Shown here one piece after another: positions 19,995-28,067 of a stretch of 64,000 nt of DNA. The notes beneath the pieces are model-generated. The model made no database searches and was not told the DNA's origin. It saw only the letters and a list, made by a program, of their open reading frames with translations. The position numbers were made by a program, and so were the translations under genes. Numbering within the stretch: the first letter of the stretch is position 1; each line of letters begins with the position of its first letter. Source of the stretch: OMG group bacterium (GTDB taxonomy: Bacteria > Pseudomonadota > Gammaproteobacteria > Pseudomonadales > Azotimanducaceae); assembly GCA_012267385.1 (NCBI GenBank), contig JAAXGW010000043.1, positions 1 through 64,000 on the forward strand, written 5' to 3'.

Positions 19995-20474
19995 TTAGCC
20001 TCCGTTTTGCCCAGACTTATTTTCGTCTGCGACTCGTTTGATCGCGTTGTGGATTCGGATGTACGTGCCACAGCGACAAAGATTAGGATCCATAGCCGCG
20101 TAAATTTCATCGTCAGTCGGTGTCGGGTTCTTGCGCAACAATGCCTCAGCTGAAATGAGTTGACCGGCTTGGCAGTACCCGCATTGGGCGACGTCTAGGT
20201 CGATCCACGCTTGTTGTAATCGAGTAAGTGTGCCATCTTTGGCCGCGACTCCTTCGATAGTGGTGACCTGTGCGTCTCTCACTGCTGACACTGGATAGAG
20301 ACAGGACTTCATCGCTTCGCCGTTTAGCAGTACGGTACAAGCACCACATTGACTGATTCCACACCCATATTTGGTACCAACGAGTGAAAGATGATCGCGT
20401 AGTACCCATAGGAGAGGAGTTCGGGGGTTGATTTCACCGAGGTCGTGTGTGGTGCCATTCACGTTGATCTTCAT
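19995..20474 (-). CDS. [2Fe-2S] subunit of molybdenum hydroxylase (IorA type)
   Basis: The electron-transfer subunit partnering the large subunit downstream. Two [2Fe-2S] clusters are supported by all eight cysteines. The plant-ferredoxin-like set is C38, C43, C46 and C58 (CGISQCGAC...C). The helical-bundle set is C98, C101, C133 and C135 (CGYC...CRC). At 159 residues it is normal. No signal peptide is present, as expected if it travels to the periplasm bound to the twin-arginine-bearing large subunit. It is the first gene of the pair; 268 bp of non-coding DNA precede it and must hold the promoter. Confidence 0.9.
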   Translation of the reverse strand: MKINVNGTTHDLGEINPRTPLLWVLRDHLSLVGTKYGCGISQCGACTVLLNGEAMKSCLYPVSAVRDAQVTTIEGVAAKDGTLTRLQQAWIDLDVAQCGYCQAGQLISAEALLRKNPTPTDDEIYAAMDPNLCRCGTYIRIHNAIKRVADENKSGQNGG

Positions 20475-20742
20475 TGAGAAAATTCTCCGGTGTGTTTAGC
20501 TAAAAAGAATATGTTATTGAATTGTGCACATCTCCGACGACTCACTGAAATGCACTCATTCCGAGAAATTTTCTTTTCAAAATACCAACCCAATCTCAGC
20601 TACTTAAGAGACAAAAAAACCTTTATCCGTACAAATTGAGTAGCCGGTCTCTGCTTTAACATTGGTATTCAACAGGTCAAAAACATCAACTCTTTTAAAT
20701 CAACTGACGCAGTTGAATCAGGTTGTAAATTCCAAAAAACTC
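20475..20742. other. Intergenic region, no gene seen
   Basis: 268 bp, AT-rich, between the thermonuclease-like gene and the iron-sulfur subunit gene, both on the minus strand. It should contain the promoter of the iorAB-type pair and the end of the upstream transcript. Runs of A and T are present, but no convincing hairpin terminator or operator could be fixed by eye. Confidence 0.4.
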
Positions 20743-21351
20743 TTAATCTAATTCAGTGGAATCGGTGTCTGTAGCTTGATCTGAATCGGGTTCGTCGGCG
20801 TGCATTTTCAGCCAATCCCACGGGGTGACTGGTTCAAGTTCGCGCCACAGCCCCAACTTTCGTTTTTGTGCATACTTCTCTGCTTCACGATAAGAGACTG
20901 CGTCTGTAACGTCGTCTTCATCGGTGACGGTGGACCAACCATACCCTTCCATTAGAAGATGTACGTTGAAATTTGAATTTGGATGATTGACAATCAATAC
21001 TTTGACCATCGGTTTGCCTGCATCATCCTTATCCATTTGTTCCAAGACCACAGTTTCTTTAAGTAGTTCATCCAAGAGATATTGACTGGCTTTTTTTGAA
21101 AAAAACTGCTCTTCGGGTGTTAGTTCAGGGGCGTCTACACCCCATAAATCGACTTCCTCCCATTCATCTTCAGAGCACGGCTCGTGTTTAGTCGGACAGT
21201 ATTTAAAAGTGTCCCCATCAATGATCTCAGTTACTACACCAGAGGTCACAACAATGTCCGATTCAGTTTCGTCGTCGGTCTCGTCGGCTATGCAGGCTGT
21301 TCCAAGTCCCACTATAAACGTCATAATCAGAACTTTCTGCGTTAGGTGCAT
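20743..21351 (-). CDS. Thermonuclease-fold (SNase-like) protein, secreted or lipoprotein-like
   Basis: A staphylococcal-nuclease-fold protein. The OB-fold signature VVTEIIDGDTFK is followed by VDLWGVDAPEL, where the aspartate and neighbouring residues correspond to the calcium/active-site region, and by REAEKYAQKRKLGLW near the end. ATG 21351 is chosen over the upstream start at 21414 because it gives a compact signal-like sequence (TQKVLIMTFIVGLGTACIAD). It also removes a 55-bp overlap with the upstream gene. The GTAC in that signal resembles a loose lipobox. An inserted acidic loop (CPTKHEPCSEDEWEE) splits the first motif from the second. It is probably an exported nuclease or a non-catalytic OB-fold relative; activity is not certain. 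Confidence 0.75.
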   Translation of the reverse strand: MHLTQKVLIMTFIVGLGTACIADETDDETESDIVVTSGVVTEIIDGDTFKYCPTKHEPCSEDEWEEVDLWGVDAPELTPEEQFFSKKASQYLLDELLKETVVLEQMDKDDAGKPMVKVLIVNHPNSNFNVHLLMEGYGWSTVTDEDDVTDAVSYREAEKYAQKRKLGLWRELEPVTPWDWLKMHADEPDSDQATDTDSTELD

Positions 21352-21359
21352 GCGAGGTT

Positions 21360-21812
21360 TTACGAGAATTTTCCGCCGGTATATGCGTAGATCAGTTTGT
21401 TTAATTTTGTGCAAAAGATTGTGTCGTTCTCTTTCTCTTTACACAATTCTATGGCGTAGTCTAAAACAGTTCCCATGGATGGGTACGCTTGTATACGTAG
21501 GTTAGCACCAAATTCTAGCAGTGTTTGAACTACATCAAGTTGTTCCGAGCGAATTGCACTCAATATTGGAGCTGCACTTTGGCGATTTCGCTGAGCATTG
21601 ACTTGGGACCCGGCTACGAGCAGAACGCGAGCCAATTTTGCCTTATTTTGGATATCGCCCGACAAGTCGAACAACTTTAACAGTAGGGTGGAATTTGTTG
21701 CATCGCGCCACCTCACAAGTGTCGGATATTGAATCAAAAACACGCGTAGCGCGTGGTGGTCTGCTACGCTCATTATTTCCAATGCTTTTTCGAATGCCTG
21801 TTCCTCAGTCAC
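21360..21812 (-). CDS. Ankyrin-repeat-like protein
   Basis: A 150-residue protein, helical throughout, with no signal sequence. The run from about residue 65 (KLARVLLVAGSQVNAQRNRQSAAPILSAI, then QLDVVQTLLEFGANLRIQA) has the spacing of two degenerate ankyrin repeats: a G-A/S-x-V/L-N turn every 33 residues. The N-terminal 60 residues show no repeat signature. Its ATG directly abuts the stop codon of the nucleoside hydrolase, so the two are translationally adjacent. It is 8 bp from the thermonuclease-like gene that follows. A cotranscribed group hydrolase - ankyrin - nuclease is likely. Function unknown; ankyrin proteins mediate protein contacts. Confidence 0.6.
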   Translation of the reverse strand: MTEEQAFEKALEIMSVADHHALRVFLIQYPTLVRWRDATNSTLLLKLFDLSGDIQNKAKLARVLLVAGSQVNAQRNRQSAAPILSAIRSEQLDVVQTLLEFGANLRIQAYPSMGTVLDYAIELCKEKENDTIFCTKLNKLIYAYTGGKFS

Positions 21813-22724
21813 TTATTGTGTCTCCAAGGAGTCGACTATTACCTCTAACGCTTTAGTCGCATCAATGTGAGTTGCTACAAGAGCGTTCGGCATTAGTCGC
21901 GGCCGCGTCGTTCGTTGATCAATCACCGTCATTCCAATTGTCAAGGTACCATGGGTTTCAATCTCGACGGAGCACTCTTCAAAAGTAAACAGAGTGGGAT
22001 GAGTAACTGCTAACACTGCACAGGGATCATGTAATGGTGCACATCGTGATCCTACCAATTTCTCCGCGCGGGTCAATAGGAACTCGAGCAGGGTCGCAAC
22101 GAAAGTACTGTTCGTTGTACCTAGTTCACTTACCAAGGCCAAAGTTTTGTCTGTTACCCGTAACTGATGAGTCAGATTCAGCCCACACATTTTGAGTATT
22201 GCTCCTGAGGCGTAGACCTTGGCGGCAGCATGAGGATCGGCGAATGTGTTAAATTCGGCGACTGGAGTAATGTTGCCGATGGACGTACTTCCACCCATAA
22301 TCGATATGCCACCGATGCGTTTACCCCAATCCGAATCTCGCTTCAATGCTTCGGCGAGATTTGTCAGAGGACCGAGTGCGACAACCCAATCGTCCTCCGA
22401 AACACAATCTACGAGGAAGTCGCAAGCTGATACGGATTCACTGGTGCGACAGTGAGAGATTCTGTTGATCCCGCCTAATCCGTCGCTGCCGTGACTGACG
22501 TCGTTGGAAATCTGTGGTCCTTTGAGAGGTTTACTCGCACCAGCGTACACTGGTGTTTCGACATTCGCGACAGCTACAGTCATCAGTGCATTCTCGGTGG
22601 ACTGAGCAACTGGTACATTTCCACTAACGGTGGTGATCGCTTTGACATTCGCATGTCTTAGTGCTAGCAAAATCGCGATCGCATCGTCGCATCCAGGGTC
22701 ACAATCGACAACCAGAGACATCAT
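21813..22724 (-). CDS. Inosine-uridine preferring nucleoside hydrolase family
   Basis: A nucleoside N-ribohydrolase that would split ribonucleosides into base and ribose for salvage. The calcium-binding N-terminal motif DCDPGCDDAIAILLAL (residues 7-22) is the family hallmark. IMGGS near residue 150, EFNTFADPHAA, and the C-terminal HDPCAVL, with its conserved histidine and aspartate, are also present. At 303 residues the length is right. It begins with tandem ATG codons (22724 and 22721). It is divergent from the O-methyltransferase and is followed without gap by the ankyrin-like gene. Base preference cannot be inferred. Confidence 0.88.
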   Translation of the reverse strand: MMSLVVDCDPGCDDAIAILLALRHANVKAITTVSGNVPVAQSTENALMTVAVANVETPVYAGASKPLKGPQISNDVSHGSDGLGGINRISHCRTSESVSACDFLVDCVSEDDWVVALGPLTNLAEALKRDSDWGKRIGGISIMGGSTSIGNITPVAEFNTFADPHAAAKVYASGAILKMCGLNLTHQLRVTDKTLALVSELGTTNSTFVATLLEFLLTRAEKLVGSRCAPLHDPCAVLAVTHPTLFTFEECSVEIETHGTLTIGMTVIDQRTTRPRLMPNALVATHIDATKALEVIVDSLETQ

Positions 22725-22791
22725 GATCTTGTAATCGGTATTATTGCACGCACTTTTAAACAGTTTTTATACAGAAAGAAGGAAAACGACT

Positions 22792-23457
22792 ATGTCGAGT
22801 AGAACTCTCAATCTTGATGAATCAGTCTACGCTTACTTACTGCACAACATTCATCCTGAAACTCCAGAGCAACGAGAACTTCGGGAAACTACCCGGGAAA
22901 CGTTGAGTATGTACGCGATGCAAATCTCTCCGGAACAAGGAGCGTTTATGGCGTTGTTGTGTCGCGTCCTTAATGCTCGCCTCGCGCTCGAGGTGGGAAC
23001 GTTCACCGGTTACAGCGCACTCGCCGTCGCGCAAGTTCTACCGGAAGACGGGAAGTTAATAACTTGTGATGTATCGAAGGAGTGGACCGACGTTGGACGG
23101 GAGTATTGGACCAAAGCTGGTGTTGTTGACAAGATTGATTTGCGACTTGCGCCTGCGACCGAGACTCTCTCCCAATTACTTGAAGAATTCGGAGCTGGAA
23201 CTTTCGACTTTGCTTTCATTGACGCAGATAAAACTAACTATGACGATTACTACGAACTATGCTTACAGTTGATCAGAGTGGGTGGACTGATAGCTATCGA
23301 CAACGTTCTTTGGGGTGGTCGCACTTCAGATCCAACGGTGACTGACAATGCGACACTTGTATTACGCAATCTTAATTCGAAGGTTCGCCAAGACGATCGC
23401 GTGTTCGCAACAATGCTACCAGTCGGTGATGGTCTGACTTTAGTGCAGAAACTGTGA
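22792..23457 (+). CDS. Class I SAM-dependent O-methyltransferase (caffeoyl-CoA OMT type)
   Basis: A 221-residue methyltransferase of the Methyltransf_3 family. The SAM-binding loop is LEVGTFTGYSALAVA near residue 65. The metal-binding region is FIDADKTNYDDYYE followed by RVGGLIAIDNVLWGG, whose aspartate and asparagine bind the divalent ion. ATG 22792 is chosen because AAGGA precedes it by 8 nt, while the upstream in-frame extension (from 22744) looks non-coding. Bacterial members methylate catechol-like hydroxyls on small molecules; the actual substrate is unknown. It stands alone between a divergent nucleoside hydrolase and a convergent PhoX-like gene. Confidence 0.88.
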   Translation: MSSRTLNLDESVYAYLLHNIHPETPEQRELRETTRETLSMYAMQISPEQGAFMALLCRVLNARLALEVGTFTGYSALAVAQVLPEDGKLITCDVSKEWTDVGREYWTKAGVVDKIDLRLAPATETLSQLLEEFGAGTFDFAFIDADKTNYDDYYELCLQLIRVGGLIAIDNVLWGGRTSDPTVTDNATLVLRNLNSKVRQDDRVFATMLPVGDGLTLVQKL

Positions 23458-23491
23458 TACTTGACTGATTAGATAGCTCTTGTCTTGAGAC

Positions 23492-24943
23492 TTACGCTAG
23501 CCATGGCCCTTCGATAGCGAAAGTAATACCCGGCGATTGTATGTTCACGTAAAGAACTTTACCATCAGGAGAAAAGGTCGCACCCGCCCATTCGCTGGAT
23601 CGATAATTAGAGATCTGTATGGTCTCTTTTTCTGTTAGAGTTTTGTCGATCCGTACGTTGTTTTCGGCGATGACTCTGGCGGTATTGTCGGACCCTAGAA
23701 CCAACAGTCGTGCACCGAATATAAGTTCGTCGTCGGCATTGCTAATTCCTGCGCCATCTTCGCACACGACGATTTTCCCATTGATAGGATTAACGGTGAT
23801 GTTGTCAATTGCGTCAGCCATTAATTCACTGGATGAGGCGAAGCAATTCGTAAGCTTTTCATTTTTGGGATCGTACGCCCACACACTACCGTTACGGGTT
23901 GGGCCGCCTGCAGTGTCGATGAAATAAACTAGACCGCCGTGGTACCAACAACCTTCGCCACGACAAAATCTTGCAGCCTGTTGCGCAGCACCTTGGAGGA
24001 ACGGTCCAGACATTCCTTCACCCACGGCCTTGGGTCCGCCTTCGAAGGCGGGTTTTAGAGTTTGTGGATCGGCATCAGGATCTTGGATTTCAACCCAACT
24101 GACATCGTATTCGCTCTTGAATGGAGCTTCAATTAAATTTGTCAGCTTTCCCTCGTCAACCTGTAGCATATCGAGTCTACCACCGCGATCTAACGAACCC
24201 GGTTTTTGTGAGTCATCGTTTGGGATGAAACGGTAGAACCCCGACAAGTTGTTATTGTCTTCCGTGAGATAGACGTATCCCGTTTTCGGATCGACTGCAG
24301 TAGCTTCGTGTTTCATAAGACCCATGTCTTTAATAGGTTTGTGCGAGGATTTACCGAGATGAACTGGTAGTGCTTCAAATACATATCCGTGATCCTTGGG
24401 TTCGTGGTCGTTCGTGGACTTTTCTAGAGAGCGTCGATAGACAATCTCTTCACAGCTGAGCCAAGTTCCCCAAGGCGTCGGACCACCCGCGCAGTTCACC
24501 ATCGTACCTGCCAGAATGGGCGTCGTCGCCGAATAGTTGCCATTCTTGAGAGTCACCGCAGTTACACCACCACCAGGCACATCTGGAGTATCCGTTCCGT
24601 AATCTACTGCTGCTCGGTCGTACGCATCATCCGCCCAATTAGTAAAACCTGGTCCAATATAGCGTTCGTGATTTCGCAGTAGCATAAGTTCGTTCGCTTC
24701 GTTTCCTGCTACTACAGCCATACCGTCGTGCCTATCAGGAGTGAGTTGTCCAGTACTCATTTTGTCCCCGGTCCAACCAAATGATCTGTACGTGAAACCT
24801 GGAGCAAGCTTGAGCAAATCGAGGCCCGTTGTCGGATCGGAAAGTGGTTTCAATAACGGTTTTGCTTCTGTCGCTTTCAGTCCAAGCAACGGTAACACGA
24901 AAGGGAATGAAGCACCGAACTTGAGTAGTAGACGTCGATTCAT
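23492..24943 (-). CDS. PhoX/DUF839 family protein, exported
   Basis: A 483-residue protein of the DUF839/PhoX family, a beta-propeller group that includes a calcium- and iron-dependent alkaline phosphatase. The N-terminus MNRRLLLKFGASFPFVLPLLG is a signal peptide with a twin-arginine-like start. It is short of the full S-R-R-x-F-L-K consensus. Family blocks include LLRNHERYIGPG, NCAGGPTPWGTWLSCEE, CRGEGCWYHGGLVYF and CEDGAG. The first, second and last contain acidic and cysteine positions typical of the metal centre. Many members of this size are annotated phosphatases without proof, so catalytic function is an inference. It is divergent from heme A synthase. Confidence 0.8.
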   Translation of the reverse strand: MNRRLLLKFGASFPFVLPLLGLKATEAKPLLKPLSDPTTGLDLLKLAPGFTYRSFGWTGDKMSTGQLTPDRHDGMAVVAGNEANELMLLRNHERYIGPGFTNWADDAYDRAAVDYGTDTPDVPGGGVTAVTLKNGNYSATTPILAGTMVNCAGGPTPWGTWLSCEEIVYRRSLEKSTNDHEPKDHGYVFEALPVHLGKSSHKPIKDMGLMKHEATAVDPKTGYVYLTEDNNNLSGFYRFIPNDDSQKPGSLDRGGRLDMLQVDEGKLTNLIEAPFKSEYDVSWVEIQDPDADPQTLKPAFEGGPKAVGEGMSGPFLQGAAQQAARFCRGEGCWYHGGLVYFIDTAGGPTRNGSVWAYDPKNEKLTNCFASSSELMADAIDNITVNPINGKIVVCEDGAGISNADDELIFGARLLVLGSDNTARVIAENNVRIDKTLTEKETIQISNYRSSEWAGATFSPDGKVLYVNIQSPGITFAIEGPWLA

Positions 24944-25033
24944 AGAGAAGCCTCAATGGGAAAACAAATCCAAGTCATACAATTATGGCGAATCGCATAA
25001 ACCAATTGTTAAATTCACGAAAAAAGACAGAGA

Positions 25034-26050
25034 ATGGAAGAAACGCAGACTACTGAGCGGGTAAATTCGCGAGGGTCTCCGCGACCATTGAGACTGCTAG
25101 TCGGGGTTAGTATTTGTGCCGCGTTTGTAGTAGTCGTGCTCGGAGCATACACTCGATTGGTGAATGCGGGGTTGGGATGTCCGGATTGGCCTGGATGCTA
25201 TGGGCAGCTGGTGGTACCAAGCACCGATGAGCAAATCGCAGCAGCAGAAGCTCTTTTCCCCGATACACCAGTGGATCAAGCGAAAGCCTGGACTGAAATG
25301 GTACATCGGTACTTTGCAACTGGTCTGGGTATTCTTGTGATTGGAATTGTGATACTCGCATGGTACTACAAACTGCAGTTACGTTTTCCGCTTCTCTTAC
25401 TAGCGCTAGTTATTCTCCAAGGAGCTTTCGGAGCTTGGACGGTAACGCTGAAGTTGTGGCCACAGGTAGTAGTCGCACACTTGTTGGGCGGATTTGCTAC
25501 ACTGCTGTTACTCTGGTGGTACATGCTCACCCTTGGGTCATTCAAATTGCCTCAGATAGCTACGAAGTTTCGTACCCAGTTGTATGTATTTAGCGCGTTG
25601 CTAGTAGTACAAATTTCTCTTGGAGGATGGGTCAGTGCAAATTACGCGGCACTCGTTTGCCCGGATTTTCCTTTGTGTCTCGGTACTTTAATACCGGAGA
25701 TGGATTTCGTTGCAGGATTGAACATTTTTCAAACGATTGGTCCAGACTACACGGGCGGGGAAATGTCGTATGAAGGTCGTGTCGCGATTCAGAACTTACA
25801 TCGGTGGGCCGCGTACGTGGTGTTTGTGTTTGGTCTAATTTTGGCTTGGCGAATCCGTGAAGTGCCGGGTTTAGTCCTTGGAATGGTGGTGTGCGCCCAA
25901 GTCGCGTTGGGCATCTCGAACGTTCTGTTCGTATTACCACTACCGATCGCAGTAATGCACAATGCTGGTGCCGCACTGCTGTTGCTAGTGGTGTTTACTC
26001 TATTGCTTCAGTCTCGACCGTTGCGCGAAGAACAGTCTTCTGAACCCTAG
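25034..26050 (+). CDS. ctaA: Heme A synthase (COX15/CtaA)
   Basis: The membrane enzyme that oxidises the methyl group of heme O to give heme A for aa3-type cytochrome oxidase. At 338 residues it has the expected two homologous four-helix halves. Each half begins with a cysteine pair motif: LGCPDWPGCYGQ near residue 50 and LVCPDFPLCLG near residue 210. The heme-ligand histidines are in MVHRYFATGLGI, VVAHLLGG, NLHRWAAY and VMHNAGAALL. The presence of both Cys pairs matches the CtaA/Cox15 class with regulatory disulfides. No ctaB or cytochrome oxidase genes are in the window. It ends 6 bp from the end of the convergent paralog array. Confidence 0.93.
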   Translation: MEETQTTERVNSRGSPRPLRLLVGVSICAAFVVVVLGAYTRLVNAGLGCPDWPGCYGQLVVPSTDEQIAAAEALFPDTPVDQAKAWTEMVHRYFATGLGILVIGIVILAWYYKLQLRFPLLLLALVILQGAFGAWTVTLKLWPQVVVAHLLGGFATLLLLWWYMLTLGSFKLPQIATKFRTQLYVFSALLVVQISLGGWVSANYAALVCPDFPLCLGTLIPEMDFVAGLNIFQTIGPDYTGGEMSYEGRVAIQNLHRWAAYVVFVFGLILAWRIREVPGLVLGMVVCAQVALGISNVLFVLPLPIAVMHNAGAALLLLVVFTLLLQSRPLREEQSSEP

Positions 26051-26056
26051 CTCTCG

Positions 26057-26647
26057 TTATGGATTCTTGGACGGAGCTATGGGTCCAAGAGTTTCCCGAT
26101 CTTTTTCGGTGAGATATTGATCGAGATTTTCGATCTTTTTTATCGGAATAGAGTCGTTTCCGTCGTAGAGTACGCAGAGTGCATAGGCTGCTTTAGAACG
26201 CGCATCTGCGTTCGGAAGATTCGGTAGCATTTCGTAGAGCTTATCAGGGTCCGTGTTAACCCAAATGTAAGAAATGTATTGATAGTAGTCACTGTGCGCT
26301 GACTCACCCAATTCCAGTCCAAGATCGACTGCTTTTTGATATTCTCCGTTCCGGACATAGACACTACCAATGGCTCCATAGGCAAAATTTCTTTGTCCGG
26401 CTCGAACTTTAGAAAGTAGGTCTAGTGCGACTTGCATGTCTTGAAAGGCGATTGCCTGTAAGACCTCCGCTTCAAAACCAACCTGTCCTTGCGATAACGG
26501 ATGTTTTCGTGCGAGTTCAAGTGCTTTTACAGGGTCGGTCGCGACCAATCTACTCACTATCGGTTCAAATAAGTACCTGCTAATGTTGCTAATCGCGGGT
26601 TCTTCTAACACCCAAAGGTGTGCAGCTTCAAGTCCACGCGACTCCAT
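26057..26647 (-). CDS. C-terminal fragment of array member 11
   Basis: A 196-codon frame that continues the family sequence after the frameshift. It includes VATDPVKALELARKHPL, the conserved core around DMQVALDLLSKVRAG, and the terminal solenoid turn VNTDPDKLYEMLPNLP. The in-frame ATG at its beginning is fortuitous. No ribosome-binding site supports independent translation, and by itself it has no export signal. It ends 6 bp from the end of the convergent ctaA. Confidence 0.6.
   Translation of the reverse strand: MESRGLEAAHLWVLEEPAISNISRYLFEPIVSRLVATDPVKALELARKHPLSQGQVGFEAEVLQAIAFQDMQVALDLLSKVRAGQRNFAYGAIGSVYVRNGEYQKAVDLGLELGESAHSDYYQYISYIWVNTDPDKLYEMLPNLPNADARSKAAYALCVLYDGNDSIPIKKIENLDQYLTEKDRETLGPIAPSKNP
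26065..26090. other. Inverted repeat at the ctaA / array junction
   Basis: TCTTGGAC (26065-26072) and GTCCAAGA (26083-26090) form an 8-bp stem with a 10-base loop, within the last codons of array member 11 and 15 bp after ctaA. Downstream on the plus strand is GTTTCCCGATCTTTTT, a weak T-rich tail. It is a possible terminator for ctaA. Confidence 0.35.
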
Positions 26648-27906
26648 ATTGAAACTAGAGTATGGGCAGCTTCGAGTTTCGTGTAAGCGTCTTCGATTTC
26701 CAATAGTCTTGATACAGCGAGTTCAGGTGATTTGGAAGTGATGGTTCCGATCGCGGTTACTGCACCGAACCTTTGTAGTGGACGAGGAAAATCTGATAGA
26801 TTGTCCAAGACGTAATCTGGATCCTGCACTGCCCAGTGGGAGATTACCGTGAATTGCAACTGTTCGCGTACAGCAGTGGCATCTAGGCCATTTACGGCTT
26901 CGAACGCCATGAGTGGATTCTGAGTCGTCCACTCTCGGACCACATCAGTTGCTACATTCGATTGAATGTTTCCACTGAGTTGTGTTACAGCGTAATCGAA
27001 GGCAAGTTTGGGTTCCGTTTGAGCGATGAAACTTAATACTAGCGCAAAGACCTTCTCTTCGACAGCGTCATTTTTCATCGATGCACCCATTTGGTCAAGA
27101 GCTTCAATTCCACTCTTTCTGTACCACTCTATTCCTAGTTCACCTAGTTGAGTTACAAAAGACCCCGCCTGCTCTGCAACGTCGATAACCGCAGCCCAAA
27201 CAAGGCTTGGATCGTCGACGGTATCAAGGTTCAGGGAAGCCAAATACGATTTCACGAAATAGGCTTCGAGATTCAAGCTAGTGGCAAGTTTGCGTTGCTC
27301 AATCAGTGGTTGATCCTCCACCACAGCTTGCAGAATTCCTTGAAGTGCACGTCTTCGACTTTCATCAGGTAGGGTCTTAGCTTTAGCAATCGTGGCGTCA
27401 AAATTAGAAGTAGCCGAGTCTTTAAAAATGGAAATTAGCGCAGCATTAAATTCAGCCCCACTCTTTCTGTGGTCTAGAACGAACTCTAACGCGTCAGTCT
27501 GACTCAACATCGAGAATCGTTCTAGTAAGACTGTTTGCAGTTCGGTTCGAGTATCCTTCGACAATTTCCATTGTGCGTCCAAAGATTGCGCTAGTAAATT
27601 TTCGACGCTTGGTTGATCAAGTGGAGCAACTAAGGAATAGAGTGCTGCATTCCGTTCAAACTTGTGCTGTAGTATGGATATTTGGTCAAGCTTGTCTAGT
27701 AAACTTCGTGTACGAGAAAGCTCCACACTGCCCGTGGTACCGGAAGAGGGATCATTAATTTCAGTCTTGACATCAACCTCGATAGTACTCGATCGGTCGA
27801 TTCGATCTCTATCCTGGAGTGTGAGCAGAAAAATGAGCGTCATACCGACACCGAGAGAGATGCCGGTTACAAGAAAAGCTACTAAGTTTGTGAAAACTCT
27901 TTTCAC
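26605..27906 (-). CDS. N-terminal fragment of array member 11
   Basis: A 433-codon open frame starting at GTG 27906. It carries the membrane anchor, linker and the first two thirds of the helical repeat region, including WTTQNPLMAFEAVNGL and WAVQDPDYVLDNLSDFP. The last seven residues (KLHTFGC) lie past the frameshift and are not family sequence. If it is translated alone, the product would lack the most conserved C-terminal block. Confidence 0.7.
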   Translation of the reverse strand: MKRVFTNLVAFLVTGISLGVGMTLIFLLTLQDRDRIDRSSTIEVDVKTEINDPSSGTTGSVELSRTRSLLDKLDQISILQHKFERNAALYSLVAPLDQPSVENLLAQSLDAQWKLSKDTRTELQTVLLERFSMLSQTDALEFVLDHRKSGAEFNAALISIFKDSATSNFDATIAKAKTLPDESRRRALQGILQAVVEDQPLIEQRKLATSLNLEAYFVKSYLASLNLDTVDDPSLVWAAVIDVAEQAGSFVTQLGELGIEWYRKSGIEALDQMGASMKNDAVEEKVFALVLSFIAQTEPKLAFDYAVTQLSGNIQSNVATDVVREWTTQNPLMAFEAVNGLDATAVREQLQFTVISHWAVQDPDYVLDNLSDFPRPLQRFGAVTAIGTITSKSPELAVSRLLEIEDAYTKLEAAHTLVSIWSRVDLKLHTFGC

Positions 27907-28067
27907 TAAATCAAGACTCTCTCATTTCATGTAATGTGCTATTACGCGCATTTCAGCACTGTTAGGTACAGATATTCGTTCGAATGCGGCGAATTCGAGG
28001 ACCGTGGGAAGTGCTGTTGTTTTAAAGTACCCAACGAAGTCTGTTGTGAGCAGCAGTTCGAGGGTGT

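Larger units (their letters stand above)
26057..27906 (-). pseudogene. Array member 11 (last), frameshifted
   Basis: The last gene of the array is split by one single-base frameshift. The upstream frame (from GTG 27906) runs well past the middle of the family sequence to SIWSRVDL. It then diverges into seven unrelated residues and a stop at 26605. The other frame takes over as LEAAHLWVLEEP, exactly where relatives read D-L-x-A-x-x-W-V-L. The break lies at 26624-26633; one missing base in TTG/AAG would restore it. The anchor is residues 8-28 with GISLG. It is the most divergent member: ALYSLVAPLD is B-like, while the following W-K-L-S-K-x-T-R-T-E-L-Q-T is A-like. It could be a decayed gene, a sequencing error or, less likely, programmed frameshifting. 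Confidence 0.75.
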
